DNA from: CALGLS01 sp047626155
GTDB lineage: Bacteria > Bacteroidota > Bacteroidia > Chitinophagales > Saprospiraceae
Length of the DNA: 64,000 bases
Direction of reading: 5' to 3'
Assembly (NCBI GenBank): GCA_047626155.1
Contig: JBLHRR010000001.1
Coordinates: forward strand, 153,118-217,117
Of the stretch, positions 36,598 to 44,559 are shown in pieces (positions within the stretch are counted from its first letter, which is position 1; every line of letters starts with the position of its first letter). A program made the position numbers and the translations under genes. The notes beneath the pieces are model-generated. The model did not search any database. It worked only from the letters and a program-made list of their open reading frames with translations, and was not told the origin of the DNA.

Positions 36598-36635
36598 TTT
36601 AGTGGTAATATTATGAAAATAATATTACCACTAAA
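36598..36635. promoter_or_regulatory. Perfect 16-bp hairpin or operator upstream of desaturase gene
   Basis: TTTAGTGGTAATATTA (36598-36613) and its exact reverse complement (36620-36635) flank a 6-nt spacer. It lies 62 bp before the desaturase ATG, between two divergent genes. A terminator makes no sense there, so a regulator binding site or a structured leader is the better reading. An imperfect -7 box (CAACTTTG at 36660-36667) would place the palindrome over the -33 region. Confidence 0.5.
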
Positions 36636-36696
36636 CTAGTATCTTCAAATAAATATCTTCAACTTTGCACAAATCAGATACTTAAAATTGAATATC

Positions 36697-37755
36697 ATGA
36701 ATACAGTTGCCACGACCATAGATAAGCATCAAGAAATTAAAGCTGTTCTTAAAAATTGGCCAAAGATTGTGGAACGCTACCAACAGCCCAATTCAAAGAA
36801 AGCGGTTATTCAGATCTTGAATTCTTTTCTTCCATTTTTGGCTATTTGGGGACTGATGTATTGGAGCTTGACTGTCAACTATTGGTTGACGCTAGCTTTG
36901 GCTATTCTTAATGCTTTTTTTCTAGTCCGGATTTTCATTATCCAACACGATTGTGGACATCAGTCTTTTCTAAATTCTAAAGAATGGAACAATCGGATTG
37001 GTTTTATTTGCAGCTTCATTTCTTTGATTCCGTATCAATACTGGGCAAAGTCGCACAACTTTCATCATGCCCACAATGGCGAACTTGAAGTAAGAGACAT
37101 CGGGGATGTAGACCTTTTTACCGTTGAAGAATATAAAGCACTCCCCAAAGGAAAGCGTTTGAAATACCGGATCTACAGAACACCAATAGTGATGTTCTTG
37201 ATAGGGCCATTGTACTATCTGCTTATACACAATCGCTTTCCGTTTATAAAAATGAAAGGCTGGGAAGTCGCTCGTCACTCTTTACGTAAAAGTAATGTTT
37301 TATTAGTTTCATTTTATATAGGAATGGGTTTCCTCTTGGGCTGGAAAAGTTTCTTAATGGTTCAGGCACCTATCGTTGTTTTCTTTGCAATCATAGCCAT
37401 TTGGTTTTTTTATGTACAACATCAGCACGAAGAATCCTATAAGCAATGGAAGGAGAATTGGGAGTATTTGTTATCCGCTATTCAAGGAAGTACTTACTAT
37501 AAGTTACCAAGAGTTTTTCAATGGCTTACTGGGAATATTGGCATTCACCACATTCACCACCTCAGTGCATTAATTCCAAATTATAACTTAGAAAAATGCA
37601 ATAAAGAAAATCCTATCCTGGAAAAGTATGTTACTGTTTTGAGCTTTCGAAGCAGTTTAGAGTGCATTGGGATGAAGCTGTGGGATGAGGATCGGCAGAA
37701 GATGATTTCGTTTAATGAGTTTGACAGAATGGAGAAACAAGGTTTGGTCGGTTAG
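36697..37755 (+). CDS. Membrane fatty acid desaturase
   Basis: This 352-residue integral membrane di-iron enzyme introduces a double bond into fatty acyl chains. The histidine boxes are present: HDCGH (about 84), HNFHH (about 120), plus HQHEE (about 241) and HIHHL (about 284), separated by four hydrophobic segments (about 45-85, 165-185, 205-250). The HDCGH..HNFHH..HIHH arrangement fits the omega-6/delta-12 group, but position specificity cannot be read from sequence. The ATG at 36697 is preferred; a TTG three codons earlier (36688) is in frame. The perfect palindrome at 36598-36635 suggests specific regulation, perhaps by temperature or membrane state. Confidence 0.93.
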   Translation: MNTVATTIDKHQEIKAVLKNWPKIVERYQQPNSKKAVIQILNSFLPFLAIWGLMYWSLTVNYWLTLALAILNAFFLVRIFIIQHDCGHQSFLNSKEWNNRIGFICSFISLIPYQYWAKSHNFHHAHNGELEVRDIGDVDLFTVEEYKALPKGKRLKYRIYRTPIVMFLIGPLYYLLIHNRFPFIKMKGWEVARHSLRKSNVLLVSFYIGMGFLLGWKSFLMVQAPIVVFFAIIAIWFFYVQHQHEESYKQWKENWEYLLSAIQGSTYYKLPRVFQWLTGNIGIHHIHHLSALIPNYNLEKCNKENPILEKYVTVLSFRSSLECIGMKLWDEDRQKMISFNEFDRMEKQGLVG

Positions 37756-37877
37756 TTATTAGCGCTCTTAGTTAGTGAGAAATACTTTGTGCCCTCCGCC
37801 TGTTGTGCAGACAGGCTCGTGGTTAATTGGCTTCAAGCGAAACTAGAAAAAAACACAAAAGACTGAGAACGTATCGG

Positions 37878-38005
37878 TTAGTATTACCCAAAAAATAATT
37901 TCCCGATTTCTTTCGTGGAAACAATTATATAAACCACCCTCCCTATGGTCGTTTTGATTTACATAGTTGTTTCCAAATCGGGATTTAATTTTTCGTTGTC
38001 ACTTA
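37878..38005. repeat. 128-bp palindromic repeat element, copy 1
   Basis: This block and 42440-42567 have the same length and differ at about 11 positions by hand count. Each begins TTAGTATTAC, ends GTTGT(C/T)ACTTA, and folds into a long hairpin: outer arms around AATTTCC.GATT / AA.TCGGGATTTAATT and inner arms GGAAACAATTATATAAA / TTTACATAGTTGTTTCC around a loop containing CTCCCTATGGTCGTTTTGA. This copy lies after the desaturase gene and reaches 3 bp into the 3' end of the UbiA-like gene. Confidence 0.85.
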
Positions 38006-38797
38006 CCAAAAATAACAACAAAAATACACCAACAAAAACTGAAAAACCATCGTCCCATCCATAAGTCCTGAATAAAAGTAATCGTGTCTATCTGGGCTGC
38101 TTTTCGATAATAACCAAGTAGTCGAAATTCCCGAAATAAAAAGGCCGACTACTTGTCCAATACTATAAGTTCCGATTCCCAAATTCACCAAAACTAACAA
38201 TAAGAACACGGCTGCGCAGGAATACCCCAGCTTCAAGGTTTTCTCCAAACCCAATTGAGCAGGCAATGTTTTTACCTCACTAAAAGCATCTACTTTTAAA
38301 TCTCGAATGTCAAAAGGCAAAGTGATTATAAAAATGAAGAACACTCTTTCTATAAACATGAGTAGCACCGGAAGGGTAGTGGCCTGCTTTAATTCCAATG
38401 CTGGTAACACTACAGTTACAAATGCCCAGACAATAGCAATCAAATAGATTTTTACGTGATTGACATCTCGCAATCGTTTTTTGTTTCCAAGAAACGGGAT
38501 GACATAAGCCAACGAGAACAGACCGGGTAGAATCAAAGCCCATTGAAGGGCGCGATCAAGGTAGAGGAAGCAGTATAGGCAACCAACCCCAGCTACAGCT
38601 GCATAGAGGAAGATATGCCATTTAAAACTAGCAATGACATTATAACGGTCTACATCAAAAAAATCTTTTAATCTGGAAATGCCAACTATACGATGTGCGG
38701 CATATAAAAATAAGGTAGCTAAAAATACGAGGCCAGTAAGGTAAGTGAATTCAATCTTGTCCGAAAGTATAAACTGTGTTTGCCAAAGCATAGCCAC
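38003..38797 (-). CDS. UbiA-like prenyltransferase family membrane protein
   Basis: At least 264 residues with about eight transmembrane helices. The two polar motifs of the UbiA superfamily are seen in altered form: FDVDRYN (about 48) and DIRDLKVDA..VKTLP (about 163-178). UbiA enzymes transfer prenyl chains to aromatic acceptors, chlorophyll or haem. The acceptor here cannot be told, and the first motif is weak. The listed start is a GTG at 38797, but the frame stays open upstream and encodes KALLKKTIDLILYGNYWIAICA, which looks like the proper start of helix 1. No ATG, GTG or TTG is found there; an ATT at 38866 would fit. The true N-terminus is therefore probably 23 residues longer. Confidence 0.75.
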   Translation of the reverse strand: MAMLWQTQFILSDKIEFTYLTGLVFLATLFLYAAHRIVGISRLKDFFDVDRYNVIASFKWHIFLYAAVAGVGCLYCFLYLDRALQWALILPGLFSLAYVIPFLGNKKRLRDVNHVKIYLIAIVWAFVTVVLPALELKQATTLPVLLMFIERVFFIFIITLPFDIRDLKVDAFSEVKTLPAQLGLEKTLKLGYSCAAVFLLLVLVNLGIGTYSIGQVVGLFISGISTTWLLSKSSPDRHDYFYSGLMDGTMVFQFLLVYFCCYFW

Positions 38798-38878
38798 CGC
38801 ACAAATGGCAATCCAATAGTTGCCATAAAGGATAAGATCGATTGTTTTTTTGAGGAGTGCTTTAATGATATATTTTTT

Positions 38879-39072
38879 AACCGCAACGGCGCAACGAAGA
38901 CGCTACGTTATTTTTGTGATGTGGTTTCTTCTCGCTTCGCTTGAAGAAGTATAAACCACAAACTTGTCCGCACAACAGGCGGAGGGCACAAAGAGAGACA
39001 ATTTTTTTTCGCTAAGGACCTAAACAACCACTTAACGAAAAAACGTTGCGCTCTCGTTGCGCCGTTGCGGTT
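38879..39072. repeat. Large inverted repeat of the 'aaccgcaacggcgcaacg' family
   Basis: The arms 38879-38909 and 39042-39072 (31 bp each) are reverse complements with about four mismatches. The core phrase CCGCAACGGCGCAA recurs in variant forms at about 42301, 46226 and 53786. Between the arms lie a GTTTCTTC..GAAGAAG hairpin and a GTCCGCACAACAGGCGGAGGGC stretch, which also appears near 37798 as CCCTCCGCCTGTTGTGCAGAC in opposite orientation. It looks like a composite of dispersed repeats. Confidence 0.7.
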
Positions 39073-39078
39073 ACCTCT

Positions 39079-40167
39079 TTACTTCTTGCTAAAATACCTG
39101 AAGTCATGCCCCTTCTTAATCTTCTTCAATGTTTCATAAATCAACTGAATCACTGCTTCCACATCATTTTTATGAGCCATTTCCACAGTCGTATGCATGT
39201 ATCTAAGTGGCAACGAAATCAAAGCAGAAGCGACGCCACCATTGGAGTAAGCAAAAGCATCTGTATCTGTTCCAGTTCCTCTTGAAGAAGCTTCTCTTTG
39301 CAGCGGAATCTTATTTTTCTGAGCGGTATTGATGATTAGTTCCAACAGGTTTCTCTGCACGGCTGGCGCATAAGTAACAGAAGGACCATCGCCACATTTC
39401 ACATCCCCAATTTGCTTGGCATTGACCAAAGGAGTGTGCGTATCGTGTGTTACATCAGTTACGATGGCAACATCCGGCTTGATGGTTTGTGTAATCATTT
39501 CAGCACCACGTAAGCCAACTTCCTCTTGAACTGAATTGACGATGTATAAGGAATAAGGCAATTTAATCTTGTTCTTTTTTAACAAACGAGCAACTTCAGC
39601 GATACAAAATCCACCCATTCTATTATCCAAAGCCCGACCGCAATAAAATTTATTATTGATTATAGATAATTCATCCGGATAAGTAATGACACAACCAACA
39701 TGGATGCCCATTTTCAGAACTTCCTTTTTGTCTTTCGCTCCAACATCAATGAAAATATTTTCCATTTTTGGAACAAGCTTGGCGTTGTCTCCTTTACGAG
39801 TATGAATAGCTGGCCAGCCAAACACTCCTTTTACAATTCCTTTTTTGGTGTGAATGTTAACCTTTTTGGAGGGAGCAATTAAATGATCCGAACCACCATT
39901 TCTGATAACGGTAATAAACCCATCATCAGAAATGAAGTGAACATACCAAGATATTTCATCCGCATGGCCTTCTATGACTACTTTGTAATCCTGACCTGGA
40001 TTGATAACACCATAAGCGGTACCATAGACGTCAATATCCCAGTCGTCGATGTAAGGCATAAGGTAGTCGAGCCATAGTTTCTGACCCGGCGCTTCGTAGC
40101 CCGTTGGAGAAGCATTGTTGATGTATTTGTGTAAAAATGCTTCTGAATTCTTTGTGATAATACCCAT
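39079..40167 (-). CDS. M42 family metallopeptidase (glutamyl aminopeptidase/deblocking aminopeptidase type)
   Basis: This 362-residue cytoplasmic di-zinc aminopeptidase has M42 landmarks in order: SPTGYEAPGQ near the N-terminus, VIEGHADEISWYV (first zinc His-x-Asp, about 70), CGRALDNRMGGFCIAE (bridging Asp, about 185), NSVQEEVGLRGAEM (catalytic Glu-Glu, about 221), VTDVTHDTHTP (zinc Asp, about 243), and RGTGTDTDAFAYSNGGVASALISLPLRYMHTTVE (terminal His ligand, about 330). All metal ligands are present. It follows pyrE on the same strand with a 36-bp gap, so the two probably share a transcript. Likely role: intracellular peptide turnover. Confidence 0.93.
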   Translation of the reverse strand: MGIITKNSEAFLHKYINNASPTGYEAPGQKLWLDYLMPYIDDWDIDVYGTAYGVINPGQDYKVVIEGHADEISWYVHFISDDGFITVIRNGGSDHLIAPSKKVNIHTKKGIVKGVFGWPAIHTRKGDNAKLVPKMENIFIDVGAKDKKEVLKMGIHVGCVITYPDELSIINNKFYCGRALDNRMGGFCIAEVARLLKKNKIKLPYSLYIVNSVQEEVGLRGAEMITQTIKPDVAIVTDVTHDTHTPLVNAKQIGDVKCGDGPSVTYAPAVQRNLLELIINTAQKNKIPLQREASSRGTGTDTDAFAYSNGGVASALISLPLRYMHTTVEMAHKNDVEAVIQLIYETLKKIKKGHDFRYFSKK

Positions 40168-40203
40168 ATAATTAGTTGTAATGGCCTATTCAAGTAAGTG
40201 TTA

Positions 40204-40842
40204 TTAACTTATTGTTTTACTGGCCCATTCTTTAGGATTGGATTTCCAGGATTGCAATAATTCCATTTGACTAGAGTCAATATAATTGCTTTTTACAGCT
40301 TCTTGAATAAGCGTGTCATAATCGGTTATAGTGTCCATTGGACAATTAGCGTTTTCAAAAGTGGTAACTGCCTTGGCAAAACCATAAGTAAATACGGCCA
40401 TAACGCCAACAACGTTACATCCGGCCTCACGAAGTGCATCAACTGCTAACATGCTACTCCCACCGGTAGAAATTAAATCTTCAATGACCAAGACGTTTTC
40501 CCCTCCTTTGACAAAACCTTCAATCAAATTTTGTCGACCGTGCGCTTTTGCTTTTGAACGTACATAAATGAACGGCAAGTCCAAAGCATGAGCAACCAAA
40601 GCGCCATGCGGAATCCCTGCGGTAGCCACTCCAGCGATGGTGTCAAAAGGCCCAAATTTTTCTGAAAGAGCAACGAAGCCTTCCACAACATTTTTACGTA
40701 CCTCCGGGTAGGATAAACTGATCCGGTTGTCGCAGTAAATAGGAGAAAGCATCCCGGAGGCCCAAGTGAATGGATTTTGGGGACTTAACTTTATTGCTTT
40801 AATTTGCAATAGTTGCTGTGCTACGGTAGAGCGATGTGTCAT
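40204..40842 (-). CDS. pyrE: Orotate phosphoribosyltransferase
   Basis: About 212 residues from the ATG at 40842, chosen because the longer frame (from 40872) would start inside the predicted -7 box and adds an unnatural MRRFILNFSS. The enzyme converts orotate and PRPP to OMP in pyrimidine synthesis. Motifs: SPIYCDNRISLSYPEVR (about 36-52), GVATAGIPHGALVAHAL, FIYVRSKAKAHGRQNLIEG, and the PRPP loop VLVIEDLISTGGSSM (about 117-131). It is first in a probable unit with the M42 peptidase. pyrR-pyrB lie 6 kb away on the other strand. Confidence 0.95.
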   Translation of the reverse strand: MTHRSTVAQQLLQIKAIKLSPQNPFTWASGMLSPIYCDNRISLSYPEVRKNVVEGFVALSEKFGPFDTIAGVATAGIPHGALVAHALDLPFIYVRSKAKAHGRQNLIEGFVKGGENVLVIEDLISTGGSSMLAVDALREAGCNVVGVMAVFTYGFAKAVTTFENANCPMDTITDYDTLIQEAVKSNYIDSSQMELLQSWKSNPKEWASKTIS

Positions 40843-40869
40843 TGATGAAAAATTTAAAATAAAACGCCG

Positions 40870-40877
40870 CAAATGTA
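40870..40877 (-). promoter_or_regulatory. Candidate -7 element of pyrE
   Basis: Minus strand TACATTTG is an exact TAnnTTTG. Transcription would begin near 40865, 23 nt before the pyrE ATG. The box overlaps the start codon of the divergent Nudix gene (ATG 40873-40875). No TTG at ideal spacing is seen. Confidence 0.5.
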
Positions 40878-41487
40878 CAAAATATATATTAATGAGAAGC
40901 CATTATTGCTAATGAATACTATCGAATTAGAGGAGATACCTAAAGATATCACTATTCACCTTCAGTCTAGGTATACCGGCAAAACTAAGTTCTTATTGCA
41001 ACATATTGATCTATTGGAAAAGACAACGAAGGAAGGGGCTGTCATAATTTACGCAAGTGACTTTGATGCGCTGTGGAGCGATTTCAAATCTTTGTACCGT
41101 ATTATAAGGGCAGCGGGTGGTTTGGTTTATAATCCGGATGGAGAGGTGTTGGCCATCCATCGAATCGGTTTTTGGGATTTACCCAAAGGTAAAATTGAAA
41201 AGGGAGAAAAGAAAAAGATGGCTGCAGTGCGAGAAGTTATGGAAGAAACCGGATTGAAAAAGGTAAAATTAGAGCATAAATTAATAACGACCTACCACAC
41301 TTATCGTCATCCCCGTAAGGATAATAGAGTGCTGAAGAAGACATTTTGGTACCGAATGTCATCGGCTGATGAGGGTTTGACCCCTCAAGCAGAGGAAGGT
41401 ATTGAAAAGGCTATTTGGGTTAGACCTGCTAATTTAAAAGAGGAAAGCCCTATCTATTTGAACATTCTGGATGTCTTAAAGGCCTGA
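40873..41487 (+). CDS. Nudix hydrolase
   Basis: This 204-residue protein carries the Nudix box GKIEKGEKKKMAAVREVMEETGL (about 112-134), matching Gx5Ex7REVxEExGx. An N-terminal domain of about 75 residues (MYKIYINEKPLLLMNT...) precedes it and is common to a Bacteroidota Nudix group. The catalytic domain starts at about 77 with IIRAAGGLVYNPDGEVLAIHRIGFWDLPKG. The substrate is some nucleoside diphosphate derivative, not assignable. The start at 40873 overlaps the promoter of divergent pyrE; an alternative start is Met14 at 40912. Confidence 0.92.
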   Translation: MYKIYINEKPLLLMNTIELEEIPKDITIHLQSRYTGKTKFLLQHIDLLEKTTKEGAVIIYASDFDALWSDFKSLYRIIRAAGGLVYNPDGEVLAIHRIGFWDLPKGKIEKGEKKKMAAVREVMEETGLKKVKLEHKLITTYHTYRHPRKDNRVLKKTFWYRMSSADEGLTPQAEEGIEKAIWVRPANLKEESPIYLNILDVLKA

Positions 41488-41863
41488 AAACAAAAGCATA
41501 TGCATCCAAAGATTATTTTACAATAGGTGAAATAACCCCAATTTTCTAAATAAGCCTTTTCGATATGACCATTAACTTACAAATCATTGGTTTTTAATTA
41601 ACGGAATTATCTATCGGCTTGTTCGCGTATAATGATATAAACAACTGATCGTTAAACGATAATGCCAAATTTAATGCTAATAACGCGTGTAGTCTGGCAT
41701 ATTGTGTGGTTTTACAAAGAAAATCAAAATTTTTATATCTGCCCATTTAGCGATATATTTGAATAACAGTATGGATAAAAAATCAATACAATTCGATCTT
41801 TATTAATCAATGTTCCCCGCATTTATAAAAAAGATCAAAACACTAAAAAACTTACTAGTTATT
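41488..41863. other. AT-rich intergenic region
   Basis: Holds the promoter-like box at 41754 and a small ATCGTTAAACGAT palindrome (about 41648-41660). No ORF other than an 18-codon in-frame extension (41810) of the next gene, which lacks signal-peptide character. Confidence 0.45.
41754..41761 (+). promoter_or_regulatory. Candidate -7 element of small secreted protein gene
   Basis: TATATTTG is an exact TAnnTTTG. The -33 region is only a T run. Transcription would start about 98 nt before the ATG at 41864. Confidence 0.4.
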
Positions 41864-42223
41864 ATGAAATGTTTCCTTTTCCTCGCTTTAATCGTCTTCG
41901 CTGCTGTATCTACTTCTTTCGCTCAAACTTCGGTAAGCACAGACAACAACTACAATCTATTAGAATTAAACAACGAAAACTGGTCATTCTTTTCTGATGA
42001 GAATTCAGATGTAATGTACATTGACTTTGCAAAATTGACTTTTAACCTAAGCGACATTGTTGTCTTAGATGAAAATGGGGAAGTTCTTTTTAAAGATGAT
42101 GTTCTTGACTTACCAGTTGATTCTATTTATGAATTAGATCTAAGTGATTACAAATCAGGTAAATACGATGTAGAGTTGCGTTCCTTCACTGGAAATGTAA
42201 CTAAGGAAATTACTGTAAAGTAA
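41864..42223 (+). CDS. Small secreted protein with a T9SS-like beta domain
   Basis: About 119 residues. The start at 41864 is chosen because the signal peptide MKCFLFLALIVFAAVSTSFAQ begins there; the frame continues upstream to 41810 with a basic, non-signal stretch. The mature 98 residues (DIVVLDENGEVLFKDDVLDLPVDSIYELDLSDYKSGKYDVELRSFTGNVTKEITVK) follow the pattern of the small immunoglobulin-like domain of T9SS/DUF3244-type proteins: 'V.D..G.V.F.D......YELDLS.Y..G.Y.V...'. It lacks the N-terminal PNP motif, so it is not a sorting tag in the usual sense. A strong terminator follows at 42243. Function unknown. Confidence 0.75.
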   Translation: MKCFLFLALIVFAAVSTSFAQTSVSTDNNYNLLELNNENWSFFSDENSDVMYIDFAKLTFNLSDIVVLDENGEVLFKDDVLDLPVDSIYELDLSDYKSGKYDVELRSFTGNVTKEITVK

Positions 42224-42242
42224 TTTATCGGCTCTTTTGAGT

Positions 42243-42282
42243 AAAAAGCCTGTTCTTCCGTTTTGGAGGAACAGGCTTTTTT
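42243..42282. terminator. Rho-independent terminator
   Basis: AAAAAGCCTGTTCTTCC and GGAGGAACAGGCTTTTT pair with one G-T around GTTTT, followed by Ts. It lies 20 nt after the small secreted protein gene. Confidence 0.85.
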
Positions 42283-42370
42283 ATTTGTAGGGAAAGGTAA
42301 CCGCCACGACGCAACAAAACGTTACGATGTTTTAGAAAGCTATAGCTCTGGAAGGACGACGTAAATAAAG

Positions 42371-42388
42371 ATAGGACTTCAGTCCTAT
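42371..42388. repeat. Short palindrome ataggacttYagYcctat, copy 2
   Basis: ATAGGACTTCAGTCCTAT, the sister of 7654-7671, is here a nearly perfect palindrome, between the terminator and the second 128-bp element. Confidence 0.5.
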
Positions 42389-42439
42389 TACCTCAGGAGC
42401 TAAGGGAACCAATCAACCATTCACAAATTAACCAAGCAC

Positions 42440-42567
42440 TTAGTATTACACCAAAAATAATTTCCTGATTTTTTTCGTGGAAACGATTATGTAAACCACT
42501 CTCCCTATGGTCGTTTTGATTTACATAATCGTTTCCAACTCGGGATTTAATTTTTCGTTGTTACTTA
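42440..42567. repeat. 128-bp palindromic repeat element, copy 2
   Basis: Equal in length to copy 1 at 37878-38005 and in the same orientation. In this copy the inner stem (GGAAACGATTATGTAAA with TTTACATAATCGTTTCC) is perfect over 17 bp. Compared with copy 1, an A-T pair is replaced by G-C on both arms, i.e. a compensatory change that preserves the hairpin. It ends 48 bp before the argS -33 box. Confidence 0.85.
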
Positions 42568-42614
42568 TGAACTAATTAACAAATAATCTCATTAACCAAT
42601 CAACTAAACATTAA

Positions 42615-42646
42615 TTTTGATAAGCCACTGCTAGCCCTTACTTTTG
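42615..42646 (+). promoter_or_regulatory. Promoter of argS
   Basis: TTTTG at 42615-42619, exactly 19 nt, then TACTTTTG at 42639-42646: a full match to TTG-N19-TAnnTTTG. Start of transcription near 42651, leader about 43 nt. Confidence 0.8.
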
Positions 42647-42693
42647 CCCACCGAAAATAGGGCTTTACCTAAGAGCAACCAATAACATATAAC

Positions 42694-44460
42694 ATGGAAT
42701 TATTTAAGACGATAAAGAAGGGAGTTTCTGCATTTATGCAAGCGGAATATCAGCAGGAAATTAATCCGGAAACGGTATTGATAAACACCACGAAAAAAGA
42801 ATTCAAAGGCGAATACACGGTTGTCGTATTTCCATATACAAAGCTTACCCGCAAAAAGCCAGAAGACATAGGCGCGCAGATCGGTGCTTATCTTTCTGAA
42901 AATTTCGCTGTTGTTGATGGCTACAATGTTATTAAAGGCTTCCTCAACTTGGAATTGAATGAAAAACATTGGTTGGAATTAATTCAGGAAAACTGGAACA
43001 ATGCTGATTATGGAAAATTAGCTTCTAAGAACAGTCGTGTCATGGTGGAGTATTCGTCTCCAAATACTAATAAACCATTGCATCTCGGACACATCAGAAA
43101 TATCTTATTGGGTTGGTCTTGCGCCAAAATTTTGGAAGCTGCAGGTTACGAAGTGGTCAAAACACAAATCGTAAACGACAGAGGTATTCATATTTGTAAA
43201 AGCATGTTAGCTTGGTCGAAATGGGGGAACGGAGAAACACCAAATTCTAACAACACAAAAGGAGATCACTTAATAGGTAGATACTATGTCCTTTACAGTA
43301 GTATAGAAAAAGAACAAAAGGAAGCTTTGGTTGCTGCCGGAAAAGATAAAGAGGAACCAGCGATACTACAGGAAGTAAGAGAATTGTTATTGAAATGGGA
43401 AGCGGGAGATCCAGAGACCATTGCTTTATGGAAAACCATGAACGGCTGGGTAATGGATGGCTTTGAAGAAACCTATAAAAGCCTGGGCGTCAGCTTCAAT
43501 AAAAATTACTTTGAATCAGAAACTTACCTTCTGGGTAAACAATACATTGACCAAGGATTAACTGATGGCATTTTCCAAAAGAAAGAAGATGGCTCCACTT
43601 TTATCGACTTAACCGATGCTAAATTGGATACCAAAACAGTTCTCCGAGCTGATGGTACTTCCCTTTACATCACTCAAGATATCGGTACCGCGCAGCTACG
43701 TCACGAAGACTGGAATGTAGATAAAATGATCTATGTAGTTGGCGATGAGCAGAACTACCATTTCAAGGTGCTCTTCGAAATCATGAAACGATTGAAGATG
43801 CCTTATGCCGAAGGAATGTATCATCTGTCTTATGGAATGGTAGATTTACCTACTGGTAAAATGAAATCCAGAGAAGGGACGGTGGTAGATGCGGATCAAT
43901 TGATTGCTGAAGTAATTGCAGAGGTTAAAGCCGGCGCAGAAGAACGTGGTGGCATAACGGATGTAGACCCAGCTGCTATTCCTGAAATTTATAGAAAAAT
44001 AGGATTGGGTGCTTTGAAGTATTTCATCTTGAAAGTAAACCCACAAAAACGAATGTTATTCGATCCGAAGGAATCTGTAGATTTACAAGGTAATACTGGT
44101 CCTTACATTCAGAATGCTTATGTCAGAATTCTATCGATTTTAAGAAAAACAGGTGCTGCTGATTTGGAATTAGCAAAAACCTATAATAATTTAGACCCAA
44201 CAGAAACGGGAATTGCACTTTTGCTCGCTCAATATCCGACAGTAATTGCTGATGCCGCTAAAAATTATGATCCATCATTAGTGGGTGCATATTGTTACGA
44301 TTTAGCAAAAGCTTACCACAAGTTTTATCATGATGTTCAGATTATGCGAGCAGAATCTGAAGAAGCAAAGGCCTTTAGAATATTATTAAGTCATTTTACC
44401 GGACAAGTATTGGCTTCCGGAATGTTATTGTTAGGGGCTGAAATGCCAGAACGAATGTAA
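42694..44460 (+). CDS. argS: Arginyl-tRNA synthetase
   Basis: This 588-residue class I aminoacyl-tRNA synthetase charges tRNA-Arg. It has an N-terminal Add-1 domain (about 1-105), the active-site signature VEYSSPNTNKPLHLGHIRN with HLGH at about 130-133, and the second signature as KMKSREGT at about 389-396, the relaxed KMSKS form common in ArgRS. DQGLTDGIFQ..DGSTFIDLTD and the C-terminal anticodon-binding helical domain (YDLAKAYHKFYHDVQI..) are intact. Length is typical. It has its own consensus promoter, and glnS follows 99 bp downstream on the same strand. Confidence 0.98.
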   Translation: MELFKTIKKGVSAFMQAEYQQEINPETVLINTTKKEFKGEYTVVVFPYTKLTRKKPEDIGAQIGAYLSENFAVVDGYNVIKGFLNLELNEKHWLELIQENWNNADYGKLASKNSRVMVEYSSPNTNKPLHLGHIRNILLGWSCAKILEAAGYEVVKTQIVNDRGIHICKSMLAWSKWGNGETPNSNNTKGDHLIGRYYVLYSSIEKEQKEALVAAGKDKEEPAILQEVRELLLKWEAGDPETIALWKTMNGWVMDGFEETYKSLGVSFNKNYFESETYLLGKQYIDQGLTDGIFQKKEDGSTFIDLTDAKLDTKTVLRADGTSLYITQDIGTAQLRHEDWNVDKMIYVVGDEQNYHFKVLFEIMKRLKMPYAEGMYHLSYGMVDLPTGKMKSREGTVVDADQLIAEVIAEVKAGAEERGGITDVDPAAIPEIYRKIGLGALKYFILKVNPQKRMLFDPKESVDLQGNTGPYIQNAYVRILSILRKTGAADLELAKTYNNLDPTETGIALLLAQYPTVIADAAKNYDPSLVGAYCYDLAKAYHKFYHDVQIMRAESEEAKAFRILLSHFTGQVLASGMLLLGAEMPERM

Positions 44461-44559
44461 TTTGCTACAAACAGCCCTGTAGGAGCGACGCCTTTGAGAG
44501 TAGTAGTGGGAAGTTAAAAGTTAAAAGTTAATAGTCAACAGTTAAAAGTTATAAAAAGA

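Larger units (their letters stand above)
42224..42693. other. Intergenic region rich in repeats
   Basis: From left to right it holds the terminator 42243-42282, a partial 'ccgccacgacgcaacaaaacg' repeat (about 42301), the palindrome 42371-42388, the second 128-bp element 42440-42567, and the argS promoter 42615-42646. No ORF. Confidence 0.6.

Noticed and set aside
44511..44551. AGTTAAAAGTTAAAAG short direct repeats as a regulatory array
   Set aside because: They are few, AT-rich and low-complexity between argS and glnS; slippage is enough to explain them.
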